Origin: Sciurus carolinensis
Lineage: Eukaryota > Chordata > Mammalia > Rodentia > Sciuridae
Reading direction: 5' to 3'
Length of the DNA: 64,000 nucleotides
Assembly: GCF_902686445.1 (NCBI RefSeq)
Contig: NC_062216.1
Location: forward strand, 9,941,084 to 10,005,083
The notes beneath the pieces are model-generated. The model worked only from the letters and a program-made list of their open reading frames with translations, did not search any database and was not told the DNA's origin. Position numbers and translations under genes: made by a program. Every line of letters begins with the position of its first letter. The first letter of the stretch is position 1. Positions 59,466 through 64,000 of this stretch are shown one piece after another.

Positions 59466-61636
59466 CTGCAAAAAAGGGGAGGAAGGGAGGAAGGGAAAAG
59501 AAACAGGGACCTCTCTTAGTTCAAGGCGAAGGAGGACCTGAGTCCCTATGTCATCTCATGCCAATGCAAATGCTTCTGAAATGTCTATAGAGTTTATTTT
59601 CTAAGAACTGTGCAGTAGTTTATGTACTTTTTTTTTTTTTTTTAGGTTCATAGAATTTCAGAGTTGTGAAGAAACAGAATGATTGGGTTCAGCTCCATCA
59701 TTTTAGCAACAAAGAAATCAGGGATCAGGGGTGAAGTTGACTCACCCCAGGTTGATAGCAAGTTAACACAGAATGAAGGCGCCCCAAACAATGCCCTGCT
59801 CCACCTTTAGCTAGGTTTTTAGAACCAAGCACAGCTGGTGAGCATCACCCAGAAGGAGGAACTTTATTTCCTTCTCTCACCAGGCTTGGGGAAGATCAGA
59901 CTGGTTAAAGAAGTCGGGATGTGAAAGTATGTAGTTAAATCTGCGTGTGTATTTTAAGGTCACGTGTAGAGAGCAGCCCTGGGCTGTTCATTTGCATTCT
60001 CCCTACAGTAGCCATCTCTAGCTGCGCATCATTTACAACAGATGAGGGTCAGGACCTTGGGATGGGGCAGGCGGGGCACGTGTGGAAGGTGGGGAAGGGA
60101 GGCCATCATCAGCTGGAAGCCAAGCAGACCCGCCAGCAGCCCTCTGCTGCTGCTCTGCCTCCCCCAAACCACCAGCCTGACCACGACACCTGTCCAGCCT
60201 TCCTGCCTGGCCCTGACCTCGGCCCACCCTCCTGGCTTCCTGTCTCTGGTTGGGTCTCCTGGAAGCCTCTAGTTCCAACTTTTCTTCCTGTTTGGAGTGT
60301 TGGCTCCACCCCTAATTCTCCTCCTCATGTTTCTGGCCTTAGAGGAAAACCCTGCTTCAAACTGACCTTGCCATGGTGAGTCAGTAGGCAGCTGCCCAAC
60401 CCTCAGCTGACCATGGAGCTTGGGTCTGGCTCCCAGGGCACCTTCCGGGACAGAAGTTGCCAACTGCCCACCCCACCCCGAGTTCCTCTACTTTCTCCAT
60501 TAGCAACAGAACACTGTTTTCTTCCTGAAGGCAATAGATACGTTTTGAACTTCCCCTGGAGACCCAGGCGACCAGCAGCAAGCGTGGAAATGATCAGATG
60601 GGGCCTCCAGTAAAGCTGAGCTGCCTGGGCTGGGAAGAACACCCCCTTTTCCTCCTTCCTCCCCTTCCTCCAGCTTCATGTTTGCAATGTGAACATTTTG
60701 GCTGGTTCTCAGTTGTCCTTCTTGAAACCATGAAGCAATTCAGAGGGTGGAGTCATAAGCATGGAAGCCATATGTAGGCAGAGCAGAGAGAGAAGGAGCC
60801 TGGGGCTGTCATGCTGACCCTGGACTCACTTCTGTAGGAGGAACTAAGTCTGTCTCATTTAGGCCACTGCTGCCTTAGGTCTTTGATACTAGCAGGTGAA
60901 TTCAATTCCTATCTGATATTGTCCCCACCTGAGTCTGCCCTTCTGCTTGGTTCCTCTGTCTCTCTCTGAAGGGAACCTTATTCCCCAGTTGACAGACATT
61001 TAAACCCTGGACACATCTTCACCTCCCTTGCCCCACCCCCTTCTGCTTAGTAACCCAGGTCTACCTCTCCTCTCCATTCCCTCTGAGGGCCTGGTGGTTC
61101 CCAATCCGATCTCTCCATCTCTATCTTTGCCACTCGAGTCCATTTTAGGCCCCTGGAGAATGTTCTTCCTGAGGAATAACTAATCACAACTTGCTCACAA
61201 CCGTCTGCAATTTTGTCCATGAAATAGCTCCAGATTCCTGATCAGGGCATTTGAATTCTTCTAGCACCTGGCCCAGCCCCGCTTTTACACCTCACTTCTG
61301 ATTCCTCCTCATGCACATCCCCCTCAGGTATATGGGGCTGCTCCTCGTGCCTGAGACACCTCATGCCTTTAGTCACTGTGCCTCTGATGGAATGACTTCC
61401 TTCCATCCATCCTTTGGGACCTAGCCACACACCAGCCTGATCCTCTATGATACCCTCTTCTAGGTATCACTCCTAGAAGAATTTCTCTCTCCTTCCCCGT
61501 GTTCCCACTTAACCTTCATTCTTAATTTTAATGCTTAATATAAATAATTTTAATATCTTCTAAGGCAAAATATAACAAGCGAGGGACCATATCTTACTCA
61601 TACTGAAGTGCCTTCTACGAGTTTTCACCTTCTAGC

Positions 61637-61719
61637 AAATAGTAGACATTCTATTACATTCTACTAAATAGTAGACCTTCTATTACATTCTACTAAATAG
61701 TAGACATTCTAGCACCTGG
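61637..61719. repeat. 29-bp tandem repeat, about 2.6 copies
   Basis: Units begin at 61637, 61666 and 61695. The first two differ at one base (acattc versus accttc); the third stops after about 17 bases. Unit start: aaatagtagacattctatta. Confidence 0.9.
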
Positions 61720-61806
61720 AGACATTTTGGTTGTCATTCTGTGTGTGTCTGCTAATGCCACCTAGAGGCCAAGCGTGCTAGTAAAAATCCTTCAGAGCAG
61801 ACAATG
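61711..61806 (-). mobile_element. MER20-like relic, fragment
   Basis: Antisense fragment: tggagacattttggttgtca ... tgccacctagaggccaagcg. It directly follows the 29-bp tandem repeat. Confidence 0.5.
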
Positions 61807-61811
61807 GTTCC

Positions 61812-62246
61812 TGTTATGGTCTGGATGTGAGGTGTCCCCTAAAAGCTCATGTGAGACAACGCAAGAAGGTTTAAAGGAGAAATGATGGGATTATGAGAGC
61901 CTTAACCCAAACAGTGAATTAATCCTCTGATAGGGATTAACTGAGTGGTAACGAAGGCAGATGGGGTGGGCTAGAGGAGGTGGGTACTGGGGGCATGAAT
62001 TTGGGGTATATAGTGTGTGTCTGGAGAGTGGAGTCTCTCTCTGCTTTCTGATCACCATGTGAGCTGTTTGCCTCTGCCACACTCTTCCTCCATAATGTTC
62101 TGCCTCACCTCAAGCCCTGAGGAATGGAGCTGGTTGTCTATGAATTGAGACCTTTGAAACTGTGAGCCCCCAAATAAACTTTTCCTCCTCTACGATTGTT
62201 CTGTTTGGGTCTTTTAGTCACAGCAGTGAAAAAGCTGACTAAAACA
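61812..62246 (+). mobile_element. MaLR-like LTR, near full length
   Basis: Starts tgttatggtctggatgtgag and ends gctgactaaaaca, about 435 bp, with aaactgtgagcccccaaata just before the end. This is the most complete copy in the window and the best guide to the family. Confidence 0.6.
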
Positions 62247-62946
62247 GTTCCCAACAAGTAGACCTCGATGGTTAATTGAAAACCCCTGTTCTACAGAGTC
62301 CATAGAAAAGCAAGACATGTGGATAGCACCACAGAAGTGTGGAATTTTGGAGTTGGAATGGACCTTTGGGCCTATTCCTCTCAGAATAGGACCCCAAATG
62401 CTTATTGAATTGTGCTGCTCCATCCGTGCACAGACACAGGTGGAAGAGATAAATCTAGATAGGACTAGATCTTCTGTCAGCTCCTGGATTTCTAAGCGCA
62501 GATGGTAATTAGATTTTGTGTCAATCAGAGAAAATGAAATTTTATGATCAAACCAGATGCCACAATCCATGTGCAGACTGGACATACTGTTAGTTAAATT
62601 AGATGCTAACCAAATCATCTCAATTCTTGATTTAGGAGAAGGTTTGGGGGCAAATATGAGGAATCCAAATTCACAACAGCATTTGTAGCACCAGATGGGC
62701 ATATGAGCTTAATGCCTAACCCCGGGTCTGGGGGCCTCACCAGCCGCTTTCCAGAGATGGGTTAATGGCCAATTAAGTGAGCTGGACGCATTTTCGCAGC
62801 CCATGCTGATGACGTTGCTATATTAAGCCAAAGTTTGCATGAGCATCTGGAGTCCCAGACTGGTGCCAAATTGATCTGCAAAGCAGAGCTTGTGAGGAGA
62901 CAGAGCAAAGGGCCATTTGGATGTCTGGACCAGAGATCAGGCTATA

Positions 62947-63015
62947 GGCTGGGGGTATAGCTCAGTGGTAGAGCACTTGCCTAGTACGTGTGAGGTCCTT
63001 GGTTCCATCCCCAGC

Positions 63016-63044
<29 letters not shown>
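62947..63044 (+). repeat. ID SINE, apparently young
   Basis: Close to the ID consensus: ggctgggggtatagctcagt (A box) and tggttccatccccagct (B box), with a near-pure A tail of about 27 bases, which suggests recent insertion. Confidence 0.92.
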
Positions 63045-63046
<2 letters not shown>

Positions 63047-64000
63047 TTAGGGTAAAAGTACACAGGAGCTCTCTGGAGAGAAAAGAGGAAGGTCACAGAG
63101 GTGTCTACCTGCTGCCATGAATGAGACTGCAAACCACTTCTGCCCTTGAGATAGATGTTTGGTAACTACTTTCTCTAGGAGGCTTTGCTAGATTATTCCA
63201 CGGATAACACTAGCAGGGCAGCTGGTGCACAGCCCAGAAGAAAACCACATAAAGAGCCCATCACCTACTAAGGATGTTCATCTGATGAAGAGGGATCCAT
63301 CAGAGAGTGGTTTGTTTTGCAACAGGGTTTTAAGAAGTTTTAAATATATTTCCCCAGACTGTTTCTGGGGATGGGGGTTAGTTGCATTATTCTTTGTCTC
63401 TGAAACAACTCAATGAATCTAGTTTTTTCTTCGTGAATTGATGTGATTAGGTAAAGGCCAAGATGCTGCAATGAGTTTGGGCGTGTGAGTCATTTACCAA
63501 CCAAAATTACAGTCTAACAAAAAGCCAGCCATACTTGGACCATCTACCAGGAATAGAAATAGAAAAATTTCTGATGAAGCCAAAGGTCCAGAGGATCTTA
63601 GGACTAGCTCAGAATTATATAATCTATGGAGAGACGGTGAGGTAACCCTTGCTGAAATGAGTTTCTTCATCTTTCAGAGTGGACATACCCAAGGGTTGCC
63701 AGGGTTGGAAATGAGATGTGATCTCCTATGTTCTTGGCATTTCATTAAACTTAAGAATAGATTAAAAGTGAACACAACTGGAAACAAAAACAAGAGGGCA
63801 GCCAGGTGTGGAGGTGGGCAACAGGCATGCTGAAGCGTCTGTCCCCGTTTGCGACTTCTATTGTTTCATTTTCTGACTTGTTTCAAAGACATAAAGTCAT
63901 GCGTGATGCCTGGACCCCAAAAGATTTGGGATGCGATGAAGAGATGGAAACACATTCTTTAGGAGTCTCTGAGAGATGCAGACATCAGAGCTCTGTAGTG

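Larger units (their letters stand above)
59466..64000 (-). other. PNOC: PNOC intron upstream of the main coding exon (partial)
   Basis: I looked on the minus strand for an exon encoding a Leu-rich signal peptide followed by a Cys-containing segment and a donor, and found none, so the whole stretch appears intronic and the start codon lies past 64000. It holds a T run near 59628, a 29-bp tandem repeat at 61637, a MER20-like relic, an LTR at 61812-62246, and an ID element at 62947. The rest (for example 59650-61630 and 63045-64000) shows nothing I recognise. Confidence 0.6.

Noticed and set aside
58971..59519. 182- and 118-codon frames on the + strand
   Set aside because: They are the reverse of the PNOC coding exon, whose minus-strand frame encodes nociceptin between paired basic sites.
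61637..61719. CRISPR-like array
   Set aside because: The units are contiguous with no spacers, and the genome is mammalian.
59466..64000. PNOC exon with start codon and signal peptide
   Set aside because: I searched the minus strand for a Leu-rich start followed by the Cys-containing segment and a donor. The one Leu-Leu-Val start near 60580 continues into unrelated sequence.

Overview
This is mammalian nuclear DNA: spliced genes with long introns, two CpG islands, and dense interspersed repeats. The repeats point to a squirrel-family rodent (Sciuridae: ground squirrel, marmot or tree squirrel). About twenty copies are tRNA-derived ID elements or B1-dID composites (a B1 head joined to an ID-like tail), a SINE type known from squirrels and dormice. 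Older shared mammalian repeats (MIR-like, MER20-like, MER5A-like, Tigger-like, MaLR-like LTRs) lie around them. Genus is not resolvable by eye.

Layout. Positions 1-4230 hold only repeats and unrecognised DNA. A first CpG island lies at about 4390-5170 and a second at about 15480-16700. The second has a good splice donor at 16305 and is the likeliest main promoter and first exon of ZNF395; the first is a plausible alternative promoter. A 23-kb repeat-filled intron leads to nine coding exons of ZNF395 on the + strand (39506-50067). They join into an intact 509-codon reading frame, followed by a 2.9-kb 3' UTR with an AATAAA signal at 52977. After about 3 kb of repeat-rich intergenic DNA comes the 3' half of PNOC (prepronociceptin) on the - strand: a 3'-UTR exon at about 56000-56372 and the main coding exon at 59014-59465, which encodes nocistatin, nociceptin and a C-terminal peptide. 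The upstream PNOC exon with the start codon and signal peptide was not found and should lie beyond 64000.

The two genes are convergent (tail to tail), the order I remember for human chromosome 8p21. They are not a functional operon: ZNF395 encodes a nuclear C2H2/C-clamp transcription regulator and PNOC a secreted neuropeptide precursor. I see no exotic or undescribed system. The points most worth a second look are an in-frame alternative C-terminus for pronociceptin, ACGTG (hypoxia-type) motifs in the CpG islands, an exact copy of the family's reported binding motif in ZNF395's own promoter island, and a strand bias of SINEs inside ZNF395.
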